Origin: Acidaminococcaceae bacterium
GTDB taxonomy: Bacteria; Bacillota; Negativicutes; Acidaminococcales; Acidaminococcaceae
Length of the DNA stretch: 64,000 nt
Assembly (NCBI GenBank): GCA_017405945.1
Contig: JAFQZL010000051.1
Location: forward strand, 1-64,000
Direction: 5' to 3'
In this document: positions 24,034 to 33,684 of the stretch, one piece after another
Layout of the letters: the number at the start of each line of letters is the position of its first letter
How positions within the stretch are numbered: the first letter of the stretch is position 1
Made by a program: the position numbers and the translations under genes
Notes under the pieces: model-generated
Told to the model about the DNA's origin: nothing
The model's input: only the letters and a program-made list of their open reading frames with translations
Databases searched by the model: none

Positions 24034-26949
24034 TTATTTAAGGCACTCGCTTAACGTGGCCACCATATCCGGGATATTGATGGGCTTGCCGATGTGCCCG
24101 TTCATACCTGCGTCCAGCGATTGCTGTACGTCATCCGCAAAGACGTTGGCCGTCATTGCGATAATGGGGATCCGGGACAGTTCCGGATCCGGCAGGGCGC
24201 GGATCGCTTTCGTGGACTCGTACCCGTTCATCACCGGCATCTGGATATCCATCAGCACCCCGTCGTAATAACCGGGAGCAGACGCCGCCACTTTCTCCAG
24301 GGCAATCTTGCCGTCTTCCGCCGTTTCCACCGTAAAGCCCAGTTCCATTAAAATCATCTGGGCGATTTCCCGGTTGATCGCGTTGTCTTCTACCAGCAGC
24401 AGCCGCTTGTTGCTAAAATCTGCCTGACGTTCGGGCGCTTTGCTTCCGGAGCTGGCTGCGGTTTCCGGTTCATCTTCCGCCAGGGGGAAGTCAACATGAA
24501 TGATGAACTCCGTACCTTTCCCCTGCTCCGTTTCCACCACAATGGTACCGTCCATCAGGTCCACAAGGCTCTTGGTGATGGCCATGCCCAGGCCTGTGCC
24601 CTGGATATTGTCCACCGCCGCAGTGCGTTCCCGTTCATAGGCATCAAATACTTTAGCCGCAAATTCCCTGCTCATGCCAATACCGGTATCCTTCACGCAC
24701 AGTTCGTAAAATCCGGTTCCCGCGTCGGCGCCGGTCTGGCGCAAGGTCACCGCAACGCTGCCGCCCGGGGGCGTAAACTTGAAGGCGTTGCTGATCAGGT
24801 TCAGCAGGATACGGTTCAGACGGCTCACGTCGCACATCACCGTTTTGTTCCTGATATCCGCCGCCGTAACCGTGTAATGCAGCCCCTTGGTCTTCATCTG
24901 GGTCAGGAACATATCGCGCGCTTCGTCCATGACCTTCTCCAGACTGGTCTTCTTCAGTTCCAGCCCAATCTTTCCGCTTTCAATGCGGCTCATATCCAGC
25001 ACGTCATTGATCAGCGCCAGCAGGTGCTGGCTGGATGTCTCAATCTTCGTCAGGTACTCCGCTGCTTTCGGCGACAGGTCTTTCTCCTTGCGGGCCAGCG
25101 CCGTGTAGCCGATGATGGCGTTCATGGGCGTGCGGATATCGTGGCTCATGTTGGAAAGGAACGCGCTCTTGGCCCGCGTGCTCCGTTCCGCCTCCAGCTT
25201 CTTCCATTCCATCTCCCGTTCCCGGCCCAGTATGAAGCGGAAAACCATGAACAGGATCACCATAACGATGATCATCATGAAGAAAAACAACACCATGTTC
25301 CTGTTAAGCGAAGCAACCAGATCGACCTTGATTTCATTCGTAAAGAAATCGCGGTATTCCTGCCACTGCTCGAAATCCATGACGACACCGAAAGCACGCA
25401 GCTTGGTCGTATTGTAGAGATTGATGCTTTCCATGGCTTGTTCCGCCGCGATCTGGAATTCCTGCCGTACCCAGATGGTAGACGCAATGGTAATCAGGGA
25501 TACCAGCCACAGCCAGACCTGCGTCGCTTTGCCCAGCCGCGCTTCCCTGTCGTTACGCAGCAGGACCAGGAACAGCAGGGACCCCGCCACGGACCATAAA
25601 ACGAAAATCAGATAAGATTCCACGGACAGGGAATCATCAAACAGGTATACGCTGAACAGGACTGCAGCGACTGTGCCCGCCAGGCCTGTTATCTCATACT
25701 TCAGATTATTTTCCCGTTTTGCGCAACGGAACGCCGTGAACGAAGTGTAACCGTAAACTACGGTAGCGCCGATGGTGGTCACGTCTACGATCCAGGCCAC
25801 GGCCGTACGGCCCAGGAAAGGAATCAGGCAGGAAAGCGCCATAATAAACAGAACCGCGTTCCGGGGAACGCCGTTGCCGTTCAGCCTGCCAAACCAGCGG
25901 GGCAGCATCCTGTCCTCCGCCATGGAGTACAGCAGGCGGCTGGCCGCCACACAGTTGCCAAGAATACCGGTAAAGATAGCCCCCAGTACCGTAACGGAGA
26001 TCAGATACAAACCGGGTTCGCCCAGAAGCGATTGCATGGCAAAGAAGGTAGGCAGACTTTTCATTCCGAACATAGATTTCAGATTGATAACATAGGCATA
26101 CCATGTCGTATGGATACGGTCCGGCAGCACGGAAGCCGCCAGAACGGTAGTAATGATATAGGCCAGCGCAGCTGTAATAACCGCCGCCACCAGAACAGAC
26201 AGGGTCTTTTTCACCGGGAAACGGAATTCCGCTGCAGAGTGGGAAATCGATTCAAAGCCCACAAAGGCCCAGGGCGCCAGCGCTATAATTTCCAATGTGC
26301 CCGCCAGCGGCGAATTTTTAGGTGAAAAGGCCGGTTCAAAATGCCCCAGGTTGCCGCCAAAGCGCGACATGGCAGCCCCAAAACCGATACTGACGCCCGC
26401 AAAGAGGATAAAGGCCATGATGATCTGCACCCGTTCCGTCAATTTGCCGCCGCCCAGGCAGACCAGCCCCATCAAAGCCAGGGCAGCCATCGACAACAGA
26501 ACCTCACCGAAATACACGTCGTAACCTGCAACGGTGTAGTGAAAACCAAACTGCAGGGTTCCCTGCACCACCCGCCGGCCCAGCAACGCCAGCGCCGTGG
26601 CATTCGCCCAGATGATGGAAATATAGGTCAGCATCAGAAACCATGCGCTGAGGAACCCGTGGTCGTAACCCAGTTCTTTTTTCGTATAGGTGAACGCACC
26701 CCCGGCGTCCGGGTAACGCTGCATCATATAATGGTAGTTCACGCCGATGAGGATCATAAGCGCCCCACCGATGAGCATAGCCAATACTGTACCCAGCGGC
26801 CCCGCCTCAGGCAGGAACAGGTTGCCGGGCATAACGAAAGCGCCCCACCCTACCGCGCAGCCGAAAGCCAGCGCCCAGGCTCCCAGCGGGGACAAATAGC
26901 GTTGCAGTCCGGCCCGGTTCGTATACCGGGTCGTTCCCTTATCTGTCAT
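24034..26949 (-). CDS. APC-family permease fused to histidine kinase and receiver, 971 aa
   Basis: Permease part about 1-470 (GAWALAFGCAVGWGAFVMPG; IIALAPWAFVGFESISHSA), then the same extra membrane pair and outside loop as in the GGDEF paralogue. A cytoplasmic hybrid kinase follows: HisKA with NMSHDIRTPMNAIIGY (His about 603), ATPase boxes NLISNAFKF, DTGIGM and GTGLGMAI, and a receiver with LLLVEDNAINR and phospho-acceptor Asp about 901 (GVLMDIQMPVMNG). Pairing a transporter with a kinase recalls CbrA (an SSS-kinase), but here the transporter is APC type. Start at 26949 from AGAGGG. It lies 59 bases before the GGDEF fusion gene. Confidence 0.9.
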   Translation of the reverse strand: MTDKGTTRYTNRAGLQRYLSPLGAWALAFGCAVGWGAFVMPGNLFLPEAGPLGTVLAMLIGGALMILIGVNYHYMMQRYPDAGGAFTYTKKELGYDHGFLSAWFLMLTYISIIWANATALALLGRRVVQGTLQFGFHYTVAGYDVYFGEVLLSMAALALMGLVCLGGGKLTERVQIIMAFILFAGVSIGFGAAMSRFGGNLGHFEPAFSPKNSPLAGTLEIIALAPWAFVGFESISHSAAEFRFPVKKTLSVLVAAVITAALAYIITTVLAASVLPDRIHTTWYAYVINLKSMFGMKSLPTFFAMQSLLGEPGLYLISVTVLGAIFTGILGNCVAASRLLYSMAEDRMLPRWFGRLNGNGVPRNAVLFIMALSCLIPFLGRTAVAWIVDVTTIGATVVYGYTSFTAFRCAKRENNLKYEITGLAGTVAAVLFSVYLFDDSLSVESYLIFVLWSVAGSLLFLVLLRNDREARLGKATQVWLWLVSLITIASTIWVRQEFQIAAEQAMESINLYNTTKLRAFGVVMDFEQWQEYRDFFTNEIKVDLVASLNRNMVLFFFMMIIVMVILFMVFRFILGREREMEWKKLEAERSTRAKSAFLSNMSHDIRTPMNAIIGYTALARKEKDLSPKAAEYLTKIETSSQHLLALINDVLDMSRIESGKIGLELKKTSLEKVMDEARDMFLTQMKTKGLHYTVTAADIRNKTVMCDVSRLNRILLNLISNAFKFTPPGGSVAVTLRQTGADAGTGFYELCVKDTGIGMSREFAAKVFDAYERERTAAVDNIQGTGLGMAITKSLVDLMDGTIVVETEQGKGTEFIIHVDFPLAEDEPETAASSGSKAPERQADFSNKRLLLVEDNAINREIAQMILMELGFTVETAEDGKIALEKVAASAPGYYDGVLMDIQMPVMNGYESTKAIRALPDPELSRIPIIAMTANVFADDVQQSLDAGMNGHIGKPINIPDMVATLSECLK

Positions 26950-27078
26950 TTTGCAGATCCCTCTTTTCACCCGTACTTCATTGCGAAATGCGGGCATCTC
27001 ATTTATATAAATACAGTTGTATTTTAATTCTGTTTAAACGCAGTACTTCATTCCATTTAATTTGTTGTATCAGGCTCT

Positions 27079-29973
27079 TTACTGTATCAGGCTCTCCAGG
27101 GTGGAAAACAGCGCACCGGGTTCCACCGGTTTGCTGAGGTGGGCGTTGAGACCCGCCTGCAGGCTGCGCTGCACATCTTCGTCAAAAGCGTTGGCCGTCA
27201 GGGCGATAATGGGAATCGTTTTCGCGTCGTCCCGGTCCATATCGCGGATTGCACGGGTCGCTTCCAGCCCGTCCATTTCCGGCATCCGCATATCCATCAG
27301 AATCGCGTCATAATAACCTGCTTCGTGGCCGGCAAACTTATCCACGGCAATCTTCCCGTTTTCCGCCACGTCCGCTTCAATTTCCCGCATCTGCAGTACC
27401 ATGACCATGATTTCGGCATTGACGGCTACATCCTCTGCCAGCAGGACACGGCGGCCGTGAAGGTCTGCCTTTTTATTCTGCATGACCGCGCGTTTCTTCT
27501 GCAGCCCTTTCCGGAATTCATCCAGCACCGTAGCCGCGAACAGCGGTTTTGGTACAAAGGTGTCCACACCGGCGCTGGTTGCTTCATCGGCAATATCGTA
27601 CCAGTTGAAGGACGTCAGAATGATAACGGTTGGTTCATCCCCGATAACGGAACGAATGCGGCGGGTGGTTTCCACTCCGTCCATCTCCGGCATCTTCCAG
27701 TCTACCAGGATGAGATCATAGGGTTCCCGGCGGGCACGGCGCACCCGCACCATCTCCACGCCTTCCTCACCGGACTGCGCAGCTTCGCAATTAATGCCCA
27801 CCTGCCCCATTACTACTTTCGCATGTTCACAGGAAACGGGGTCGTCATCGATGACAAGCACGCGCATATCCTGGGGTTTCGGGTATTCCGTTTCCTGTTC
27901 CTCTGCTTTGCGGCCCGAATCGGCCAGCGTAACGGTTACGGTAAACATCGTACCTTTGCCCTTTTCGCTTTCCACTTCAATATTGCCGTTCATCAGCTTC
28001 ACCAGGCTTTTGGTGATAGACATGCCCAGCCCCGTACTGCCGTACTTGTTGGTGGATGAGGAATCCTCCTGGCTGAACGCGTCAAAAATTTTCGGCAGGA
28101 ATTCTTTTTTCATGCCGATGCCTGTATCGCTGATGATAAAACGCAGTGTGGAATTACCGTCAAACTGCGCCACATTCTGTACAGCGAGGCTCACCGTTCC
28201 CCCTTCCGGCGTGAACTTTACCGCGTTGCCCAGAATATTGATCAGCACCTGCCGCAATTTCATGTCATCGCCGATGTAATAATCGTCAATCTTCCCTGTG
28301 ACGCGATACTCGTAACTCAGTTTTTTGTCCCGGCATTGGCCGCCGATCATGGTATTGACCTGTTCCATGGCCTTGGTAAAGCAAAACTCTTCGTTTCGGA
28401 TAATCATGCGCCCCGATTCAATACGGGACATATCCAGGATGTCGTTGATAATATTCAGCAGATGCTGGGCGGACGCGCTGATTTTTTCCAGGCTTGCCCT
28501 TGTCTCCGGGGATAATTCCGGATTATTCAGGGCGATATTATCCAGACCGATGATGGCGTTCATAGGCGTACGGATCTCATGGCTCATACTGGAAAGGAAG
28601 GCCGTTTTGGCCAGGCTCGCCTGTTCCGCCGTAGCCAGCGCGTCATTCAGCGTCTGGGCCGTTTCCAGATTCTTCCGGGTTTCCGCATCCACATCGGTAA
28701 TGCAGGCGCCCACCGCATGGACGATGTGATCGTCCCGGTCTTCCGGATGGCGTACGCCGGCAACCTTGGCCATCTCATAGGTTTCCTTCCCATTCCGGCT
28801 CACCATGTACCGGAACCCGATGACCCGCTCCTCCTTCAGCGCTTCCCGGATTGCGTCCGGATGAGCAAAACGCAGGAACTCCTCCCGGTAGGACTTTGTC
28901 ACATATTTGTTGGCATATTCGGTTACAGAAGCAAGGTACGGGAAACGTTCCCCTACCTTAAGACCGTCTTTGATATCGGCATGGGCCTGGTAACAGACCC
29001 CTTCGTCCTTGTCAAGTTCAATATAATAAACGCTCCAGTAGTCGGAGGACAGCGCCGTAATCAGCTTATCCTGCCGTTCCCGCAGCAATTGCTGGGTCTG
29101 GAGCTGCTGCTGCAGCGCCTGCCAGTCCCGCACGTCTTCATCCACGTCCCTGAAACCCAGCACGACCCCGATTCTGCCGTCAGGCATATTCGCCCGGGCC
29201 ACTTCAATCCGGAAATACCGGTTCGCGCCGTTGTCCATCAAACGCTGATAGCTGATGCTGAAATGGGGCCGTTCCTTCAGGCGGCTGATGATCCGGTCCC
29301 GGGACAGTTCCGCCCGCAGGCGTTCCTGATCCTCCGGGGCAACGGTATTGCGGATATAATACTCCCTGATTTCGGTATAATCCGCCAGATCCTTTCCGTT
29401 TAATTCCGGCTTGTCAGGGACAAGGATGCCTTCCTCATTACGGATATAGCGTTCATAATCATCCGATTCCGGATCCTTGAGCAGCCAAAGGGCACGATAG
29501 GACTCACTGAGGGCGTCGATGAGCGCCTGCTGGATGATCTTGTCGGATTCCATCCGTTCGTGCTTTTCCGTAATATCGGAAATGAAAACATAGTAAATGC
29601 CGCCGTAGGCTTCCGTATCCGTATAATGGCCGTAGTCATCCACCCAGCGCACGGCGCCGTCCCTGCGAATGATGCGGTATTCCACATAATCCATAAGTTC
29701 TTCGTTTTCCTGGACCTGGCGCTGGATGGTTTCGGATACAGCATCATAATCATCCGGATGCAGCATGCCTTTGAATGTATAACCTGTAAGTTCTTTGAAC
29801 TCTTCCAGGTTTTTACAGCCGAAAATATTCAGGACAGCGCGATTGGCATACAGCAGCTCCTCCGGCATCTCCTTTTTGTAAATAAAAAAGCCGCCGGGCA
29901 TATGCCTTCCTATTTCTTCGACGATATGGATCGTTTCCTCATCCAGTTGGAAGCGTTTTCCGAACATTCCCAT
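27079..29973 (-). CDS. PAS-containing hybrid histidine kinase with two receivers, 964 aa
   Basis: This is a soluble sensor kinase with no membrane segment. The N-terminal PAS domain (about 25-145) reads GGFFIYKKEMPEELLYANRA, HPDD and GIYYVFISDITEK; at least one more PAS-like region spans about 150-420. HisKA follows with SMSHEIRTPMNAIIG (His about 465), then ATPase (NILGNAVKFTPEGG, DTGIGM, GSTGLGMS), REC1 (Asp about 758, ILVDWKMPEMDG) and REC2 (Asp about 894, ILMDMRMPEMDG). No DNA-binding output or Hpt domain is present. Start at 29973, with GAGGGGG upstream. It is the first of three co-directional signalling genes, so it may share input or output with the permease fusions (inference). Confidence 0.9.
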   Translation of the reverse strand: MGMFGKRFQLDEETIHIVEEIGRHMPGGFFIYKKEMPEELLYANRAVLNIFGCKNLEEFKELTGYTFKGMLHPDDYDAVSETIQRQVQENEELMDYVEYRIIRRDGAVRWVDDYGHYTDTEAYGGIYYVFISDITEKHERMESDKIIQQALIDALSESYRALWLLKDPESDDYERYIRNEEGILVPDKPELNGKDLADYTEIREYYIRNTVAPEDQERLRAELSRDRIISRLKERPHFSISYQRLMDNGANRYFRIEVARANMPDGRIGVVLGFRDVDEDVRDWQALQQQLQTQQLLRERQDKLITALSSDYWSVYYIELDKDEGVCYQAHADIKDGLKVGERFPYLASVTEYANKYVTKSYREEFLRFAHPDAIREALKEERVIGFRYMVSRNGKETYEMAKVAGVRHPEDRDDHIVHAVGACITDVDAETRKNLETAQTLNDALATAEQASLAKTAFLSSMSHEIRTPMNAIIGLDNIALNNPELSPETRASLEKISASAQHLLNIINDILDMSRIESGRMIIRNEEFCFTKAMEQVNTMIGGQCRDKKLSYEYRVTGKIDDYYIGDDMKLRQVLINILGNAVKFTPEGGTVSLAVQNVAQFDGNSTLRFIISDTGIGMKKEFLPKIFDAFSQEDSSSTNKYGSTGLGMSITKSLVKLMNGNIEVESEKGKGTMFTVTVTLADSGRKAEEQETEYPKPQDMRVLVIDDDPVSCEHAKVVMGQVGINCEAAQSGEEGVEMVRVRRARREPYDLILVDWKMPEMDGVETTRRIRSVIGDEPTVIILTSFNWYDIADEATSAGVDTFVPKPLFAATVLDEFRKGLQKKRAVMQNKKADLHGRRVLLAEDVAVNAEIMVMVLQMREIEADVAENGKIAVDKFAGHEAGYYDAILMDMRMPEMDGLEATRAIRDMDRDDAKTIPIIALTANAFDEDVQRSLQAGLNAHLSKPVEPGALFSTLESLIQ

Positions 29974-30081
29974 TTTGTTTCCCCCTCGCACATGAAGGAC
30001 GTATCTGTAAGCTCTGCTCCGTATGAATTAATAAAATAGTATCAGAAAAACCAGGCCTGTGTCATTCCGCACTTTTGTATT

Positions 30082-30090
30082 ATTATACCA
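30082..30090 (-). promoter_or_regulatory. extended -10 promoter for the signalling cluster
   Basis: TGGTATAAT lies on the minus strand about 110 bases before the hybrid-kinase ATG. No convincing -35 is seen at 17 bases, so it would rely on the TG extension. Confidence 0.4.
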
Positions 30091-30123
30091 TATCTGCAGT
30101 TTACAATTCTACATATACTAGAT

Positions 30124-30159
30124 AAAAAACGAAAAAATCCGGACGGTGAGGTCCGGATT
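30124..30159 (-). terminator. terminator downstream of topB
   Basis: The 9-bp perfect stem AATCCGGAC/GTCCGGATT with a 6-base loop is followed on the minus strand by TTTTCGTTTTTTATC. It is 105 bases past the topB stop and separates topB from the signalling genes. Confidence 0.82.
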
Positions 30160-30263
30160 CGATTCTGATTAAATTTATATATTTATTTAATTTTTAATTT
30201 TATGTTGTGTTATGAAAGAAAATACCGATTCATCCGCAGGTACGCCAGTTGATGCATTTGTGA

Positions 30264-32690
30264 CTATAATTTCGGTCTGCCTTTGCTGTCTTTGTAAGTC
30301 GTCCTGCACTGGGGACAAGACCAGAAGAAACCGTATCGGCCCTTCTTTTTTTCCAGAACCGCATTGTCCTGCGGGCAATGCTCGATTACAGGATTCCCTT
30401 CTTTATCCGCAGTATAGAATACCGTTTTTTTCGTAATTGGTGACACACAGGTTTTATCGTCGCAAACGTAAAAATACTGTTTTGTCTTTGGAGAGTAATG
30501 GCGGTTCAGGGTTTCTTTCCCGCAGACAGGGCAGGTAAAGGTCTTCGCCGGCGTTTCCTCCTGCCGTTTCATGACCGGCTGCCCGTTTTTATCAACATCA
30601 TAGTAGACAGGCTTGCCCGTGGCCGGCGATACACAGGCCTTGTTATCGCAGACGAAGAATGCTTTCTTTGTTTTCCGGGAAAAATGCTTCACCAGATTCC
30701 CCGTTTTGCAGAGGGGGCACTTTTCCATGATGTAACCGGGGAACTGATGCGCTTCCGCGTACGCGATGTTGCGGTCAATGGTATCGCAGACAGCCTGCCT
30801 GAATTTTTCCACCGACCCTTCCCCTGCCGCAATCTCCGCCAGGGCAAATTCCATCTCCGCCGTAGTGTCCGGTTTCGTCAGCGTCACATCCACGTTGTCA
30901 ATAAGCCGGAAGCCCAGTTCCGTCGGAACCAGTTCCTTTTTCACCTTTTCCATAAACGGCATCTGGGTCTGTTTGTTTCCGCGGATACCCTGTAATTCGG
31001 AGATGATGGTATCACGGGTGGCCGGCGTACCGATTCCCTTTACTTCCTTCAGTTTGTCCCGGTTGGGATTCTTCGGATCCATGAACCGGTAGATGTTGGC
31101 CATGGCGGCCAGCAGCGTGCCTTCCGTAAAGCGCCTGGGCGGTTTTGTTTCCTTTTCCAGCAAGTCTACCGCATCCGGTTTGCCGAGGTTTTCACCTTTG
31201 TTCAGGTTGGGCAGGGACAGGTTTTCGTCTTCTTGCGTTTCCGTTTCTCCGTCCTGCCCGCCGGCATTGCGTGCAGCTTTTTTCTTTTTGCCTGCAGCAG
31301 ATAAAACAGTCTCTTCACCGGACGAAGCGGCTGTGGTGCGACCGGCTGACGTCGTTTTTCCCTGTCCTCCGAACACCGCTTTAAAGCCCGGTTTCAATAT
31401 GACCCTGCCGCTTCCTTTAAACAGTTCGTCCGCCAGCATGATTTCAAAGGTAATGGTTTCAAACTCGCAGGGCGGATAGAACTGCATCACATACCGCTCC
31501 GCGATCATAGTGTAGATTTTTCCTTCCGTTGCGCTTAACTGCAGCGGGATTTCGCCTGTGGGAATGATGGCGTGATGGGCCGTCACCTTCTTATCATTCC
31601 AGGCCCGGGAAAACAGAGACACGTCTGCCCCGGCCGCGCCCCTCACATTACGGGACGCCAGCCTGTCCAGAATACGGAACGCGTCTTTGTGCTGGGCCCG
31701 GGGAATGTAGTTGCAGTCCGAACGGGGATACGACACATACTTTTTCTCATACAGCGACTGCACCGTGGACAAAGCCTGTTTGGGGGAAATGCCGAAGCGC
31801 GCGTTGGCCTCCACCTGCAGCGTGTCCAGCGAATACGGCAGAGGCGGCGCCTCCGTTCCTTTTTTCCGTGTGACCTTCTGCACGATGCCATCGGCAGGCA
31901 GTACTTTCTCCCGTACGGCTTCCGCAACTTGTTTGTCCAGCAGTCGTCCTTCCTCGTCAAGGGCTGTTTTCTTTTCATCCGGCTGCCACAAAGCGGTGAA
32001 CCGGATTCCCTCTTTTGTAAAAGCAGCTTTCAGTTCGTAATATTTATGTACCTTAAAACTTTGTATTTCCTTTTCCCGGTTGACCACCAGCGCCAGTGTC
32101 GGCACCTTCACCCGTCCGATGTTCCAGACGGCCCCCGGAGAGAATTTTGACGCATTGGTCGTATAGCAGCGGGTCAGGTTGATGCCCACCAGCCAGTCCG
32201 CCTGCTGCCGCGCCAGTCCTGCCGCATACAGGTTTTCATATTTTGCGTTGTCTTCCACGGTCTCAAAAGCCCGCCTCATGCTCACGTCATCCTTGGCATT
32301 GATGAGAAGACGCTTCACCCTGCCCCGGTAGTTGCAGTAATGCAGAATTTCCTCAATCAACAGTTGTCCTTCCCGGTCCGGGTCGCCGGCATGAACAACT
32401 ACATCCGCCGTTTGCAAAAGTCCGGCCACCACCTTAAACTGAGCGGCTGACTTGGGAATCACATCATGCTTCCAGATTTCCGGAAAAATCCGGTAATTCT
32501 GCCACCTGGCGTAGCGTTTGTCGTATTCCTCCGGCGTCGCCAGTTCCAGCAGGTGTCCTACCGCCCAGGAGACGATGACATCGTCCTTCCGGTAATATCC
32601 CGTACTTTTTTTATAACCTCCGGATGGCCACAGGTAATCTGCTATGGCGTTGGCTATGTCCGGTTTTTCAGCAATATAAAGCGTCTGCAT
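30264..32690 (-). CDS. topB: DNA topoisomerase III, 808 aa
   Basis: This type IA topoisomerase relaxes and decatenates DNA through a 5'-phosphotyrosine link. The Toprim domain (about 1-150) has AEKPDIANAIADYL and HAGDPDREGQLLIEEI; the active-site tyrosine is in KKYVSYPRSDCNYIP (about residue 320). An insertion rich in A, G, K and E (about 455-500) interrupts the core. The C-terminus has three copies of a zinc-ribbon-like repeat (CPLCKTGNLVKHF; CPVCGKETLNRHYS with VCDDKTCVSPITKK; CPQCRTTYKD). Length is at the upper end for the family. Terminators lie on both sides, so it appears monocistronic. Confidence 0.93.
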   Translation of the reverse strand: MQTLYIAEKPDIANAIADYLWPSGGYKKSTGYYRKDDVIVSWAVGHLLELATPEEYDKRYARWQNYRIFPEIWKHDVIPKSAAQFKVVAGLLQTADVVVHAGDPDREGQLLIEEILHYCNYRGRVKRLLINAKDDVSMRRAFETVEDNAKYENLYAAGLARQQADWLVGINLTRCYTTNASKFSPGAVWNIGRVKVPTLALVVNREKEIQSFKVHKYYELKAAFTKEGIRFTALWQPDEKKTALDEEGRLLDKQVAEAVREKVLPADGIVQKVTRKKGTEAPPLPYSLDTLQVEANARFGISPKQALSTVQSLYEKKYVSYPRSDCNYIPRAQHKDAFRILDRLASRNVRGAAGADVSLFSRAWNDKKVTAHHAIIPTGEIPLQLSATEGKIYTMIAERYVMQFYPPCEFETITFEIMLADELFKGSGRVILKPGFKAVFGGQGKTTSAGRTTAASSGEETVLSAAGKKKKAARNAGGQDGETETQEDENLSLPNLNKGENLGKPDAVDLLEKETKPPRRFTEGTLLAAMANIYRFMDPKNPNRDKLKEVKGIGTPATRDTIISELQGIRGNKQTQMPFMEKVKKELVPTELGFRLIDNVDVTLTKPDTTAEMEFALAEIAAGEGSVEKFRQAVCDTIDRNIAYAEAHQFPGYIMEKCPLCKTGNLVKHFSRKTKKAFFVCDNKACVSPATGKPVYYDVDKNGQPVMKRQEETPAKTFTCPVCGKETLNRHYSPKTKQYFYVCDDKTCVSPITKKTVFYTADKEGNPVIEHCPQDNAVLEKKKGRYGFFWSCPQCRTTYKDSKGRPKL

Positions 32691-32737
32691 AAAATCCTGT
32701 TACCCTTTCTGATTTTATCTGCCAAAGCAATTGGCAC

Positions 32738-32777
32738 AAATAAAATTCCCCTCAAATCCGCTATCGGACCTGAGGGG
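32738..32777 (-). terminator. terminator of the tRNA operon
   Basis: The stem CCCCTCAggTCCG/CGGAttTGAGGGG on the minus strand is followed by AATTTTATTTG, 10 bases past the CCA end of tRNA-Trp. Confidence 0.82.
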
Positions 32778-32786
32778 TTGTTTTCA

Positions 32787-32862
<76 letters not shown>

Positions 32863-32863
32863 G

Positions 32864-32939
32864 TGGAGCGGAAAACGAGACTCGAACTCGCGACCCCAAC
32901 CTTGGCAAGGTTGTGCTCTACCAACTGAGCTATTTCCGC
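32864..32939 (-). tRNA. tRNA-Gly (anticodon GCC)
   Basis: The acceptor is GCGGAAA/TTTCCGC, the anticodon stem-loop is ACCTTGCCAAGGT with GCC, the T-arm is CGAGTTCGAGTCTCG, and CCA is encoded. It is the middle gene of the three-tRNA operon. Confidence 0.96.
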
Positions 32940-32940
32940 G

Positions 32941-33017
32941 TGGCGACCCGGACGAGACTCGAACTCGTGACCTCCGCCGTGACAGGGCGGCATTCTAACC
33001 AACTGAACCACCGGGCC
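32941..33017 (-). tRNA. tRNA-Asp (anticodon GTC)
   Basis: The acceptor is GGCCCGG/CCGGGTC, the anticodon stem-loop is GCCCTGTCACGGC with GTC, the T-arm is ACGAGTTCGAGTCTCGT, and CCA is encoded. It is first in the operon, with a promoter 28 bases upstream. Confidence 0.96.
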
Positions 33018-33044
33018 GTTTGTCAGTTCACCTGACGTTTAGGA

Positions 33045-33073
33045 ATTATATCACAGGATGGTAAAATACGCAA
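33045..33073 (-). promoter_or_regulatory. promoter of the tRNA-Asp-Gly-Trp operon
   Basis: TTGCGT (33068-33073), 17 bases, then TATAAT (33045-33050) on the minus strand. The -35 begins one base after the pyrE stop codon, so the tRNAs can be transcribed independently of pyr attenuation. Confidence 0.8.
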
Positions 33074-33074
33074 G

Positions 33075-33668
33075 TTATTTTTTAACCGGATTGTTTTTCC
33101 CGGTACTGCCACGTTTGGTCAGTTCCACGCCGTCATGGCACAAGGGGCAATCCTCCGCTTTAAACGTAGGTACGTCCAGATGCAGCAACGCTTCTGTCCG
33201 CACGCCGAAATCTACCTTGCCGCCGCTGCGGTCTACCAAAAGGCCCACGCCAATTACATTGCCGCCGTGTTCCCGTACCACGTCCATGACTTCTTTTACG
33301 CTGCCGCCGGTGGTAACGATGTCTTCCACCACCAGCACCCGGCAGCCTTCCGGAATTTGGAAGCCTCGTTTCAGGGTCATCTTTCCGTTTTCCCGTTCCG
33401 TAAAGATAGCGCGTGTTCCCAAAGCTTTGCCGGTTTCATGGGCCAGCAGGATACCGCCGGTGGTAGGCCCTACCACTAATTCAATCTTGTCACTGGCATA
33501 GCGCGCGGCAATCTCCTTACACAGTTTTTCGGTATAGGCGGGATGCTGCAGTACGTTGAACTTCTCCACATACATGGGGCTGTGCAGGCCGCTGGTCAGC
33601 AGGAAATGCCCATGCAGGACAGCCTGTGTTTCTTCCAGTAAATGCAGTACTTCTTTTTCACTTAACAT
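33075..33668 (-). CDS. pyrE: orotate phosphoribosyltransferase, 197 aa
   Basis: It converts orotate and PRPP to OMP in UMP synthesis. The PRPP-binding loop is VLVVEDIVTTGGSVKEVMD (about residues 115-133); VGPTTGGILLAHETGKALG binds the phosphoribosyl part, and FNVLQHP near the N-terminus fits the PyrE subgroup with a C-terminal CPLCHDG segment. GAGGAGG precedes the ATG. It is the last gene of pyrBCKDFE, 16 bases after pyrF. No terminator is clear between its stop and the tRNA promoter. Confidence 0.95.
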   Translation of the reverse strand: MLSEKEVLHLLEETQAVLHGHFLLTSGLHSPMYVEKFNVLQHPAYTEKLCKEIAARYASDKIELVVGPTTGGILLAHETGKALGTRAIFTERENGKMTLKRGFQIPEGCRVLVVEDIVTTGGSVKEVMDVVREHGGNVIGVGLLVDRSGGKVDFGVRTEALLHLDVPTFKAEDCPLCHDGVELTKRGSTGKNNPVKK

Positions 33669-33684
33669 GAAAGTGCCTCCTCTG

